Assembly (NCBI GenBank): GCA_023333565.1
Contig: JAJKFH010000948.1
Coordinates: 3,422,001-3,486,000 of the forward strand
Origin: Puffinus mauretanicus
Lineage: Eukaryota > Chordata > Aves > Procellariiformes > Procellariidae
Length of the DNA stretch: 64,000 nucleotides
Reading direction: 5' to 3'
In this document: one piece after another, positions 38,177 through 50,450 of the stretch
Layout: the number at the start of each line of letters is the position of its first letter
Position numbering within the stretch: the first letter of the stretch is position 1
The notes under the pieces: generated by a model
Databases searched by the model: none
Seen by the model: the letters and a program-made list of their open reading frames with translations, nothing else
Told to the model about the DNA's origin: nothing
Made by a program: the position numbers and the translations under genes

Positions 38177-38805
38177 ATGAGGCGCTTGGGGATATGGGTT
38201 AGTGGGTATGGTGGTGTTAAGTTGACGGTTGGACTCGATGATCTTAGAGGCCTTTTCCAACCTTAATGATTTTATGATTCTATGATTCTATGAGAACAAC
38301 AATGGCGTCTCCTCCTAAAGAGCTTGTTGGTGCTCAGTTGTCTGAGATTACAGCAAGTGCTATGGCAAGGGATCATACTGGTGTTCTTGCCCCTCCTCCC
38401 TGACAGCTTTGTTGCAAAGGTGCCTTTGACTCCCTTTCAGTCCTGTGCTAACATGAGCACCTTTCTAGAAAAGACCAATGCCAATTTTCTGGAGAATTTA
38501 TGCTTAACATAACATAAAAGTTACCGAGTATATGGACTTCCTCCAAGAAAGAGAAATTACTGTACGCATAACACAGACCACGGGCTCTGGAGAATTGAGT
38601 GGGAACTAAATCTTCCACATCCACAGGTCTCGCTGATCACCGACACACATTCACAGCTGAAGCCATGAGTAAGGTAATGTTTGCTACCTTCTGCTGTGGG
38701 CTATTGTCTGCGACTCAGAGGTGGCAGGGATATACGTACACGCCTCAACTGCTTGAGTGCAATGTATGATTTTTGCTTCGGAAGATGCATTTACACTAAG
38801 ATGAG

Positions 38806-38835
38806 AGGCTTCCCATTGGAAGGCTTCCCATTGTT
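38806..38835. repeat. 15-bp tandem duplication
   Basis: AGGCTTCCCATTGGA is directly followed by AGGCTTCCCATTGTT, differing only in the last two bases. Confidence 0.85.
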
Positions 38836-39117
38836 ACCCATGCTGCCAGCTTGTGGTAACACCCATTATGGAACAGGGAAGTGTAACAGCACATGAGGTA
38901 TTGCCTATAAAATCAAGCAGCTGCAAGTCCTGCTGCTGGACAGCAAAACCCGGGATCCCCTAATGGTCTGGGATGCATCCACCGTTGTTTTCTTCCTCCA
39001 AAGATTCAGTAAGTGACTGATGTTCTTTTGGGTAAAGTCTCAGTCCAGATGATGATTATTGTATCGTGCACTGATTATTAAGAATTTGACCCGATCTGCA
39101 GAGGGTCCACGTGACTA

Positions 39118-39320
39118 AAAGTCTAGGTAACTGAAGACTCTAGATAGTAAGAAAGCTATACTGATTACTAGAAATTTTGCTTAACTGAAAGTAAGATAAT
39201 TGATAAAAACTTTGTGCTACAATAAGCTACACTAAATGCTAGAAATTGTCGTTAACAATAAGCTATGCTGATAATTAAATATTTTATGTAATTGTAAAGC
39301 TGTAATTGTAACTACAACCC
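39118..39320. repeat. Degenerate ~36-bp tandem repeat, 5-6 units
   Basis: Units begin with AAGCTA or a close variant at about 39,153, 39,224, 39,260 and 39,297, with weaker units near 39,118 and 39,188. The common pattern is AAGCTATACTGATTAC followed by an AAATTTTG-like AT-rich half and TTAACT. The spacing is 35-37 bp throughout. Confidence 0.65.
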
Positions 39321-42300
39321 AGTGGCCAATCCTCATTCTAGCAAGGATCCCTGAAAGAACCTGCCTGTCCCTGTAGCATTGGGTGACAGAGCCACCAAGT
39401 GTTCACACGCTCCGTCCTGCCAACTCCTAAGAAGGGCAATCATCTCCAGCCAGGAGGCAAACCAGCCAGCCAGGAAAGAGAACAGCTCAAGCTGCTGCAG
39501 GTAGCTTCACCACAGCGCAGCCAGCCGTATCCCCGCTCAGAACTGCCTGCCACCTGTTCTCCTTATGACACTGTTCACTTCCACACCTCCGATAACCACA
39601 GCTTCCACATTACCATTAGCAGAGACAGGCTCTCATTTAAACAGGATTTACATGTGACTGGAGGAGAGGCAGTTAAACAAGAAGGATGGGCCGAAGCATT
39701 CATTCCCTTTGTGCCCAGAGACCTTAGTTCAAGGTCTTGTTTTCAAGTACAAATGCAAGTCTTTGCCATGTGCTGTGCAATTCTGGGTAAGTCCTCAGGG
39801 GCAGCTTCCATTAAATTTTGCTAGGAAGGGTGGTTCTCTTCCAGCTTATTTTTCTGGGTTGCCACATTTGGCTCCAACTCCATCTGGAATCCAAATGGCC
39901 TAAATCTCGGCCAGGTTTGCAGTGGCAGCACCTCCCCACCCACACTCCGGCAGAGTTTGTCTCTGGTCAGAGGCGCAGATTTCGAACCTCTGTGGGCTGA
40001 GGTCAGATGCTGCCAGCTGAAGCAACCTGCCTTCACAGCAGCCTGATCTTCTGCATAGTCCTCTGAAAGACAGTCTAGGAAACTTTTGGGAGTTTTGAGA
40101 TTTCTGTTTTTTTCTTCTTGCTAACTCTTTCAAAAAAAAAATCTCTTTTATTTAGAAGTGATCTTGATTTGCGTAGTCTTAAGAGACATCTCTTCCACAT
40201 CTACCACCAGGCGAACTTTTGTCAGAAGGAAGTGGCTAAGAAATGTCATTTTTTCACTCTTCTTCATCGCTCAGAGAATACAGAATGGAGGGAAACTATG
40301 CTGAGGGAGGGAGAGTCACTACCACATTTTATGTTACACACTTTGCGACATATAACGGAGCAAAATACTTTTCCCGCCGATAGCTTCTGCCGAATTCCAG
40401 GTGACAGTATTTTCAGTTTCCTTCTTTCAACAAGACACCAACCTAAACCTCTGCCTATTGCCCACTGAAGGAAAAATGAAGAAGACTGCTCTGCATCTAC
40501 GTTCGCTGACTTGTGAATGATTCACAAGCAGTTAATGTTTTACACTCGTTGCTAACTTTGTTTCTTAACATGTGTGTTCGGCATGTAAAATCACACTAAC
40601 CTTTCATCAAAATTGTGATTTATTTACTGTATCTTACACAATAATAAACTCATACAACTCAGGTGAGTAGTCTGCAAGTGATGTAACTGCAGCCTCCAAG
40701 AAAAATAGATGGAGTAATTAATCTACTATATAAAAAAATAAAGCTTAGCTCAAGATTCTTCAACTGCAAGTACAATGCATGTCAAGCACATTCCAAGCCT
40801 GCAATATATTGCTAAGATAAAGGAAATAACTCAATGTGATGTTACACAAGGGATGAATTACATGACCTCCTTACAAAGGAAGACACTTGCTAGTCACTGA
40901 AAAAACATGAGAAATAGTGTTATAATCTATTTAATGGATGCTTACAAAAACCAGTTGGTTTCTACCAATCCTAGGATAGCAAGCTGTCACAAAAAGCCCA
41001 ACAGTATTTCTGGATCCTCAGGACAATACACTTCCCTTCAGCTCTGCAGCTTATAGCTCTGCTGGCTGCTACTGCTGCTACCCAGGAAGACAAGTGTAAA
41101 ACTCGATGGCAAGGTGACCAACGCATCCTCAGCTAGCATGTGGAAGACGGCTGGGGGATAAGGGGTCCAGAACACGTGCTAAGACTCAAAACATTCGCTA
41201 TGGTTCCGCCTGTTGAATTTGGAATAGAGATAGGTGCAGCTGTGGGTTTTCTTACAATGAAGCTGTAGTCACATCCTCATCAGGCATCTAAATTTAATTA
41301 TTTTTTTCCAGGAAAAATGGGCTGAATTTTGGGATTGGGATTGAGCTGGGAGTGCAGAGGCACTGTGCGGTGAAGCAGAGAATAACGTACAAATTACAGC
41401 AGAGGACACAACTTCCTGTACTCACAGCTCAGCTGCACTCCATCATCTAGCACCACCCATTTCATATTTCTCTCTCTCTTTGTCCTGTTAAACACCTATT
41501 GAATGAGCCATTTATATTCATACCATTTCCTATTTGGTTGAAAAGAGAACCTTCCTGCTGCTTTTCACATACATGAATGGCGCTTCTAGGTCCACATTTG
41601 TTCTGTTTTCCTTCCCGTTTCCTTTTACAGATATTTTTCTTGAGCAAAAGGATGTTTTACGCTGCTTTGGATACAACAAATTGTGATGCATCATCTTAGT
41701 AATTTCAATCTTCACTACTTGTCAGAGGCTTCTGTTGTTAAAGTAACTACCAGTAGTCTGTAGGAACTGTGTTTTTTCAAAAGACCAACCCTCTTCTGAA
41801 AACAAGTACTGGATTAACGTCTAACATGGAGTAGTGCTGAGCAGTAGAAATTGCAAGAAGATGACAAATCAATACCTGGCGGCAAGGTCAGCTACATTAG
41901 ATGTGATACTCTTTGTAATGTAATAATGTTGTAATAACGCGATGTAGTAACGTTCAAAGCTTCAGAATAGCGATCGTCCTTCTTCATGACACAAATTTTT
42001 GCATTTTATGTGCCAAACATCTGTACACTAAAAATAAATACTTGAAAGCAATGTGCAGCAAATAGCCTCCATCACAAGTTCTTTTCAAGAATGAGGCTGT
42101 GGAGGCTACACTTTCGGCTAGGAACAAGCAAGATAAATCAGAGGTGTGTGAATATGCCTTTCCTAGTAAAACAGCACAAACAAGCCAGTAGGTCCACCAC
42201 AGAACCTGCAGAACATTGAGATCATTTTAAGTTTCAAAAACAATGGAACATCAGACTTAGGGATGATTTTCTAAATAAAAAGGTAACCAAAATGTGGTTT

Positions 42301-43000
42301 TTAACAGCCATTTTCAACAGCAGGATAAATAAGAGCAGGTGAGAAAGAAGGTGCTAACAGAGAGTACTTACTGATCTGTAATAAAGTTTTCTCTTTTGTA
42401 AGATTAATAACACTGACTTCCCTATACCACTTTTAATACCTAACTCCTTCTACCGGCTACGAAATTTCACCCAAATTTATGTGTCCTTAAAATGACTACT
42501 CATCAAGAGGTATTACGTCAAAAAATGTTGCTCAAAAAGGGCGCAACGTATTTTTAAGAAATACATATTAAAAAGGATAAGAAATCTTCTCTTGAAAGAT
42601 TAGAAAAATGTTGCCTAAAGGAACCTCCAAAATAAAGAAGAAGTTGTAGCAACAAAGACTGACATTTGTTCTTTTTTGTTTTTTCTTTTTTTAACCTGGG
42701 AAGGAAACGTGAGGAAGCCACAGTAGTCGCAAATGAGTAGTTCACTACTCAATCTTAAAGTCATTTAAGGACTAGGACGCAGTTAAGTAAATACTGGGCT
42801 GAACAGAACGACACTCAACACGGTAGCAAATTACGGTAATGGTAAAAAAGGTTTTTTTAAAAAGGAAGAGTAAAGGAGTAAAAAATATGTTTGTATTTCA
42901 GATTCTTGGATAGTGCTAGAAAGGAAATCACCCAAAGCCAGGAGCATACTCATTCGGATGTACAATAGAAATACACATCAATAACCTTGCAAAGGAGGGG

Positions 43001-43560
43001 TAGAGGTAGGCGTAAGAACAACCCGGGACATGGATTCACACAAAGGTTGTGTGCTGTGGGCAGATAGTCTTGACATGGGCCTTATAACTAGCTAAGCTGC
43101 TGATGCAGCTACAGACAATCCTTACACTTGCATATAATCATAATAATGTATTCTACTTTTTGTGTGTTTCTTATCTTTCCTTAGCACAAAACCCATTTGT
43201 AAGGCTCTGGGCTTTACTTTTTGAAGTTAAACTTTGCATCACAATAAACGTTATTGTCAGTAGCCTGGCACAGTAAGGCACCTATCCCGGCAGGTGTGGC
43301 GGGCCCCAGAACCGTGGTCCTGCAATGCTCACTCAGGAATCAGCACCTACGTACCTGGTCTCCAGGTATCTAAAGATAATGGCACAATATGGGCCCACTC
43401 AAAAGCTGCCAAGGCAGGCACATGAGGGGACGAGTCGTCGTCCCCGTCAGCAGTGCCAAGAAAAAATTCTGGCGTGTGCAAGGCAACAGAGAAGAGGAGA
43501 GAGAGCGAGGCGCCTGTCGTGTTAGCAACCAGCAAATAAAGGACTTCTGAGAGCCTGGAA
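43001..43560. other. LTR-like or polyadenylation-rich stretch, unresolved
   Basis: On the plus strand, a TTGCATCACAATAAACGTTA polyadenylation-like segment (about 43,236-43,255) is followed by a GC-rich segment with TGGCGGGCCCCAGAACCG (about 43,297-43,314). This order resembles the R/U5 end of a retroviral LTR and the sequence just beyond it, but I see no matching second LTR, no gag/pol and no clear TG...CA borders. Confidence 0.25.
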
Positions 43561-44124
43561 AGATCTTGTAACAGAGCTTAACATCTATAAGTGTGTGTTT
43601 ACATAGCCACCGGAGTAAAGGCTGTACAGTAGTATGTCCTTATCCTCATCAAACATGACAAGGAAGGCATCGCTAAATAATTAAATAAACTCTAGGACAT
43701 GATAAAAAGAGGGATTCTAGGAACAGATGCCAACATTAAATATAAATTTCCTTGGAGGAAGAAGAATACTGAAGAAACAGAAGATTATGCCAGAAGAAAA
43801 ACGATCAAAATGCTAAAAAACAGAAAGAAAGGAAAAACATGGGAGTGTGTGTCACGTGTGCATCCAGTTAGAGCTGGCTGTTTTTTCTGCTGGCTCAGGC
43901 CACACGGCCCGTGGGGAAACCACTCAGGACTGCGGCAGGGCCCTGCTGCTAGCTGGTGACTGCCCAGGGATGCCTGCACCGGCACTCCAGTTGGGGTGTG
44001 AAATGTTTTCTGCTTGAGTGTGCACAATCCTTAAAGCTGTGCTTATACTGTTACTGTTTACAAAGCTTTCCAAATGCTTTCTATTACTCAACTGGTCAGT
44101 TTGAATTCACCTGGTTAATTAAGG

Positions 44125-44154
44125 TGAATGAATGAATAAATGAATGAATGAATA
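44125..44154. repeat. GAAT tetranucleotide microsatellite
   Basis: About seven GAAT units, one interrupted by AAAT. Confidence 0.9.
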
Positions 44155-47100
44155 CCAAAAAATGTATCTGATTTCAGGACAACTGTTTCCAGGCAATAAT
44201 AATTCTGTATCTACCTTTGTAGATTCTGTAAAATTAACTGGTGTTTTATGCTTGGGCAGAAAATATTATCATCTTATGGAACACGTTGAGTAGGTGTCAA
44301 TAGCCATGGCCAAAAGATACACATATTATTCCTCTTTCTCTCCCACAAGTTCTCTTAGATGTTAGTTTATCTTTTATGACAGTACAGGCTTACTCATCAT
44401 CTCCCATCTCAGACCTGCCACTAGCCATCACTACAGTGAATATTCCTTCTGGCCCATTCTTTGTATGTCCCATCTCAATCACAGTACCTGCCGAGGAGAT
44501 CTGGTAGACATCCTCTAAGTCAGCTGTCTAAAATACATGAAAGCTGCATTACCTGGGGGCTTTTGTATTTATTAGTAAGCACATGAAAGCTTGCAGTAAA
44601 GGACATCATCTCACCATCCCATCCCACCCCACTCCCCTTTTTTTTTCCTATTAAAGATGCAGCCACAGGAACTGGGAAGGAGAGCTAGGAATGTCACCTG
44701 TTGAATAGTCAGTACAGAGTCTCAGGAAGCTCAGTAACATTAATTCTGAAGTAACATAGCATACAGAGGAAGGGTGGAATTAAGCCTCCAAAAATCTTAA
44801 GGGCCAAACTAATGGACTTAGTCTAAGCAACCCTGGTGGCACTGTTGAACGAAAACTTCCGTTTAATAAGTAGTATGATCAAGAATAGCAGGAAGTTTGG
44901 ATCCAATAAGAACAAGTTGGTGAATTATACAAAAAATATTCTAGTGACTTTTGATCAATTGTTGGAACAGTTCTGGAATATTCAATATTCTCTCAGATTT
45001 TCACTTTCAAAAAGACTTCACTGCCCTCCTGGAGTTTAAGAGAAGATTCCTCTTCAAAGACACTTACCCCCTCCTCTAGGGAAGATTCAAATGAGTGGGC
45101 CTGATTAGCTTTGAAAAAGAACAACATGAGGGAAGTCAAGGAAAGGATAAGGGAAAGAAAGAGAAAAGGGAGAAGATAAAAAACTTCTTTCTGGTTTTCA
45201 AATTTCAAAAGCCCAAGAGTGAAATTAAAAGATAGCAGATTAAAAACAGACAGACGGAAACACTTTTTCACATGATCTGTGGTTAAAACTGCAGAAAATA
45301 TAATTACCACAGGAAGCACTGCAGTCAAGAACTCAGCAAGATTCTGATGGGTTTGCAGATGTATAAGGATATCAAACATACCAAGAGCAATTTAAAACTG
45401 CTGGAAGGCACATGTATTTCTTCAGGGAAAACTGTCCAAGCATTTTAAAACTGCACAAAGAAATGTGCTAATCAGAGCGAGATACAAAGAAAAAGCTCTC
45501 TGCAAGATAATGCACCCACAGGATGCCATTAAAGAAATGTCACCTCCTCCTAAATCCTTTGCATTCATTCTCTCTCCCTCCCTTTAAAGGAACACTACAG
45601 AAAGGGACAATAATATGAGCCCCACTAAAAGACCAGTTCCTTTACGGTAGTGTCTGAGATGAAAAGGCCCCAGCATACTTGCACTTCAGCAGCCTTTGCC
45701 TGTCCAAAGTATCTGGTCATGTATATTCACCGTGAAATTCATATATCTGGTTCTACGAGTAGCTGGATTGTTTCTAATTTTCTGAGCTCAGATTGTTTTT
45801 AAAAGGAGGAAGTACTGTATGTAGTATTTCCCATCTTGCTGTTTTACATGACTAATGATCTTGCTTGCTTCCTGTTATTTCATGTAACTGTACCTGCACT
45901 GTCATGTGTCAGAGAAAAGAAAATCTAAAAACTGTGATTTTTTTTCATTTAAATGAAACAGTTCATCAACAGCACAACTGAGTGCAAATGAGGGCAAAAC
46001 ATAGGGAGGTGTTATAAGCAACTTAACAGGGGCATTACTCTGACACTGAATTTATAGCCTTCCTAAGCAATACACTCCGGTGCATTTTTTTTTCTAGGAT
46101 CTCTTCTCCATCAATTTTAGCCCGTTACTTTACATCCTGTCCACCAAGCAGGAAGAGATTATTCCCTTCCTTTTTGTAGCACCTTTCTATGCATTTTAAG
46201 ATGCTAATGTATCCCTTGAACTCCAAATTACATGACAGTATTGCTAACACCAGTGCTTGACGTTACCCTAGCAATCAGACAGTAGATGGTACTTGGTATA
46301 TAAGAAAAAGAATTTTCTGAAGCATAAGGAATGTCACAAACCCAAGTTTGGCAAGACTGGCTTGAAACTCCGAAATGCTAATAATAACCCTCACTTAGGG
46401 TTATACGTATTCCAGCTTCTACTGGAATGCAGAGTTACTGCTACTATGGCTTCAGTTGTCTCCGGAGGTAAGATCAGAAGAGTCCCGTGTCCTCTCCCTT
46501 TCAGTGACTGAAACCTTCCCACCTTATCTTTGTTCAAACCACTTCAAAACCTTCCTAACCTCTCTGCTTCATATCCAGTCTTGTAAAGACAGGCTGTATG
46601 TAACAGACTGGAAGATACATCCTCTATAGAGACTGTTTGATAGGTTACACGTACTGGAGTCACGTCTTTCCCTTCAGGTCACCCCATGTTCCTACATCCA
46701 GACTTACAGCACGACATTTCACTGATGAAGAATCAATGGGAAAAAATATCATGTGCTGCCATTAATCCTCACATCAGTCATCATCTACTCAGAGACAGAA
46801 TCTCTTTAACTGTCTGCCTTTGAAACTGCAAAGAATAAAATCAGGAATAAAGTAATACCTCTGACATAATAGAAGAAAAACAACGTTAAAGTACATTTGA
46901 CTCCCTATAAACCTCCAGTTCCTCTCAAAACATACAACCAGGAACGGTAAAACTAAAATCCATTACACCTTCACAAAGCTTAGCAAACTTTCCCTGAATT
47001 TTAAAAACAAACGTTCCTTTCAAAAGCAAGACGGAAAAAATGGTGTAGTATTATTTAGTAGTAAACTGTAAGAGCAACCTTTTAAGTGTACAATGCTCTT

Positions 47101-48499
47101 GCCAGATCTCTGACAAAGAAACGAACACTAAAATCCCAGATTACCTTTCAAGTAATGACTATCTACCATAAGATCTCTTCTCCTGTTTATTTATTTGTTT
47201 GTGAATAGATAGAGATACAATCGGCACAGGATAAAGAAAGGTGAAAAATGTACAACAAAACAGTTGTTGCATTTAAAAAATTTTCTACAGGAAAGATATC
47301 TTTGCAAAGAGATAAAACCTGTAACCAGCATGAGCATTGGTTAGACGGGGAGACACTCATCGGAGGAACACTGGAGGCCTGTGTACATGCAGAGACAAGG
47401 GACTTAGTTGAGCCGAATAACAGGATTGTGATTAGGATACACTGGAAGTAAGTTGAGTTTGTTGTATAGATTGGACTAATTTTTTTCACTTACAAATGAT
47501 GGTATTACAGAATACTGTTGGCCATACATTTTTGCTGATTATGCAATATAGTATCTGTGATTGAAAAAAAAAAAATCATTTTTGGTGTCTCAGAAGAATG
47601 AAGCGACCACTTTTTGATGTATAATGGAAGGAACAGAGTAAGAAACATAGACTAAAGGGAGAATACGGGAAAGACTGAAGCAACAGGGAAATTTCCCAGG
47701 GATGTGTATCAATTGACCATCCAAAGAAACTCTCTGACAACTTTAAACAACCTTTAGCAATTTTCTTTCCACTACAGTGTAATAATACACCATCTCAAAC
47801 GCCATTACCCATCCCCTCACCTACTTGTCTTGGCTCTGCACACTTCCCATGAAACAGAAGTTCAACAGAAGCCAGCTGACTGGTAAAGAGGGAAGGCAAA
47901 ATACATCTCAAGTTTTTTGCACTTTCACAAGATTAACGTGCCAACTTGCAGCCACCTTTGAAAACTGTCCTGTTCCATCTCCTTACTTAACCTCCACCAT
48001 TCTCCCAAACAAACCTCCCATTCTCTCTCTCTCTTCAGCAACCTCTTTGTTAAAAGAGCTTTTATATTATCTTCTAAACAAATAAACAGGTGAAACTTCC
48101 ACCTACCCCAGTCCTGCTATCTCACTCTCCTAACTTCAGAGTATGGGACAGGTGGGAGAGATGATAGTTTGTTTTACCAGTGAAGCAACAGTTTTACCCC
48201 ATTACATGTGCAGAAGGGACACAGCGGCATAATTAGAAATCGACAGTCCACCCCCTTGGTCTCAGTAAATCCCCCATTCGTGCAACAGACATTCCAGTTT
48301 CCTCACTTTGCTTTTAGTCTGAGTTACTGGTGGGTGATGCTCACTTTGAATGTCAGACTTCCAGGATGCTCTTCCCTCAAGTGTCACTCTCCTGAGGAAA
48401 CCTTTCAGCACGCATCACAATTATATTAGAAACTTGTTTTTCATCACACTTTCATTAGGGTATCTATTCTTTTTTTTCCCCTTTTATTTAGCATTGACA

Positions 48500-48540
48500 T
48501 AAATGGTAAATTTATGTATCATAAATGGTAAATGGTAAAA
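48500..48540. repeat. AAATGGTA short direct repeats
   Basis: Three copies of AAATGGTA lie within about 40 bases, two of them adjacent and one separated by a TTTATGTATC-type spacer. Confidence 0.75.
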
Positions 48541-50218
48541 ATTGACATTTTATACCCCTTTCCTTTTCCAACTATATCTCTATGAACAGTAGTTCCAATT
48601 TCATCATCTTCTTGCTCTCTGAACCCCACCAGTGTTGAAATAATTTTTGCTTTTCTACATTTAGTCACACATAAAATTTAATGTCAATGTATGGAGATTG
48701 CTCCAGTTCCTGTGCCAGAAACAGGACCTCTACAAGAGGACAAGCCCAATGTGACACATTTACAATGAAACCAAGCTACGGGAACAGGAGAACTGAATTT
48801 TCAAACAAATAAGAACTTTTTCTCTGACCAAATTTGAAAAGGTTAATAAAATTGTCTTCTCAGCTGGGATTCAATTCCTAGATTGTCCAGCATGCCATCA
48901 TTCAGAGGTATTGCCATCCCTCCAGACTGCTTCACTTTACCAGCAGTGCCCCCAAGTCAATTTTTAGAAGCCATTAATATGAGATTCTCTTAAAATGTTA
49001 TGAATTGCAAAGTTTTGATTTTAAAATACTTCATGAACTCTTGACTATCTTAACAAAATTGGCTTAAGCACATGTCAATTAAAATAGAATTACATTTAGC
49101 GTATTATCCTGCATTTCTAAATGCTCACTAGCTTAATACTTAACAAATTATGCGGACCTGTCGGATCGGATTATTTGGTGAAAGTACAAAGGTAATTTCA
49201 CTTTCAGACATTTGTGAGTTTATCCTTACCTGTTTGGAGATTTCACTCCATTTCCAGGTACTTTGGAAACATATTTTCTGTAGTTCCCTTATACTCTCCC
49301 GTCCTGTGATGAAGGGGTTACCAGAAGCAGTTAAAGAATCTTAATCTCAAGAAATTTCCAGAGCTTTTCCAGTAACTATCTGGTCTTCATTGCTACTGTG
49401 CTTGTCCTGCACTTTTTCATTAATCATTAACCCCATGTAACACTATTTTCATTAGCTTTATCAGTCATTCTTTCTCAACAAGGGAAAAAAAGAAAATCTG
49501 TGAATTCATTCAGCGGCAGTTCACAGGCATTAGGATGGGAGGGACATGGGACTTTTCACTTACTCACAGAGCCTCAAGTGAAAATACACGGGGTGCCAGT
49601 GAGACGTGGACAGAGAGAGCCAGCAGACCCTGCCTCTGCCGATTTGAAGCCAGGGAATTACGTTGATGAAAATATCTACACAACTGAGATGTCTGTCTTT
49701 CACACTAGAAAGCAAGTGGGACAATTAAGGACACACCAAAGCCAGACCCCCTGGGGCAGTGGCAGCCCTCACCGCACCCCAGGGCCTGGCTGGTGGCGGC
49801 TCCCGCGTCCCAGTGCCTCAGGGGCAGGGTGAGGCTGGCCAGCTACCCTGGCCACCCCCAGCACTGCCGAGGGGTGAACCCTCACGCTCCCAAACCGGAG
49901 GCATGCTCCCCTTGGCGGGGGGTGGGAAGGCACCCCCCTGCCTTCGGGGTCAGCCTCGCTCCAGGTGGCACTGCCAGCTATTAGCTGGGGCCGCCATTTG
50001 CAGCAAGTGCCCCGCAGGAGGCCAGCAAACACCCGACCGGCTGTTTTACTGCTGTTTTACAGGAGACAAAGCCCAGGATGCAGTCCTGCTCGGCTGCCGC
50101 CATAAAACAAAGCAAACCAAAGAAAGAAAGATCAAAAAAAACCTCGCATGTTTAACGCAGGACCGTAAGACCCCACCGACTCGGGCTCCATCGTGTGGCC
50201 CAGCCGTGGCCGCCCTCT

Positions 50219-50254
50219 GCCGGCCTGGCTCGGCCTGGCCTGGCCTGGCCTGGG
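50219..50254. repeat. GGCCT-type short tandem repeat
   Basis: The GGCCTGGCT and GGCCT motif is repeated about six times inside the CpG-rich block. Confidence 0.8.
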
Positions 50255-50415
50255 CGGTGGAGACGGTGGAGGAGGAGGGCTGGGGGGGACGGGACAGGGG
50301 ACAGGGAGCCCTCCCTGCCTGCAGCTCTCCAGCATGCAAAACCCAGCTTCCTTCAGCTGTGGCATGAGGCAGAGTCCAGGCTATATTTCAACTGGCCGGC
50401 GCTGATGTGTCAGAC

Positions 50416-50450
50416 ATATCTATCTACCTACTTATTTATTTACTTACTTT
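50416..50450. repeat. Degenerate CTAT/TTAT/CTTA tetranucleotide repeat
   Basis: An imperfect 4-bp periodic run (ATCTATCTACCTACTTATTT and onward) directly follows the most CpG-rich part. Confidence 0.75.

Larger units (their letters stand above)
34340..38293 (+). mobile_element. CR1 LINE copy B, nearly full length
   Basis: This CR1 of about 3.95 kb has a 5' leader (CTGGCTGCAGGGAGTGCCTG near 34,350-34,370), ORF1, ORF2 with endonuclease and reverse transcriptase, a 3' UTR and the tail ATGATTTTATGATTCTATGA. It lies between DDC and GRB10, antisense to both. Full-length CR1 elements are about 4.5 kb, so only some 5' sequence is missing. ORF1 and ORF2 each carry frameshifts, so the copy is not autonomous. 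The 5' boundary is approximate. Confidence 0.95.
38294..43000. other. Intergenic, with LTR-like stretch at its left
   Basis: The first kilobase (about 38,640-39,420) contains a CCTATAAAA box near 38,904, a short tandem duplication at 38,806-38,835 and the 36-bp degenerate repeat array. These together look like a decayed LTR. The rest (39,420-43,000) has no recognised gene or element. Confidence 0.4.
43561..49739. other. Intergenic, mostly AT-rich
   Basis: It contains a GAAT microsatellite (44,125-44,154) and a small AAATGGTA repeat (48,500-48,540). No gene, CR1 or RNA is recognised. Confidence 0.6.

Noticed and set aside
39399..39824. 141-codon open frame, plus strand
   Set aside because: No domain; it begins at the edge of the LTR-like stretch but does not resemble gag, pol or env.
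49759..50367. 202-codon open frame, plus strand
   Set aside because: It lies in the GC-rich block where stop codons are rare, has low-complexity composition, and similar long frames exist on the opposite strand.
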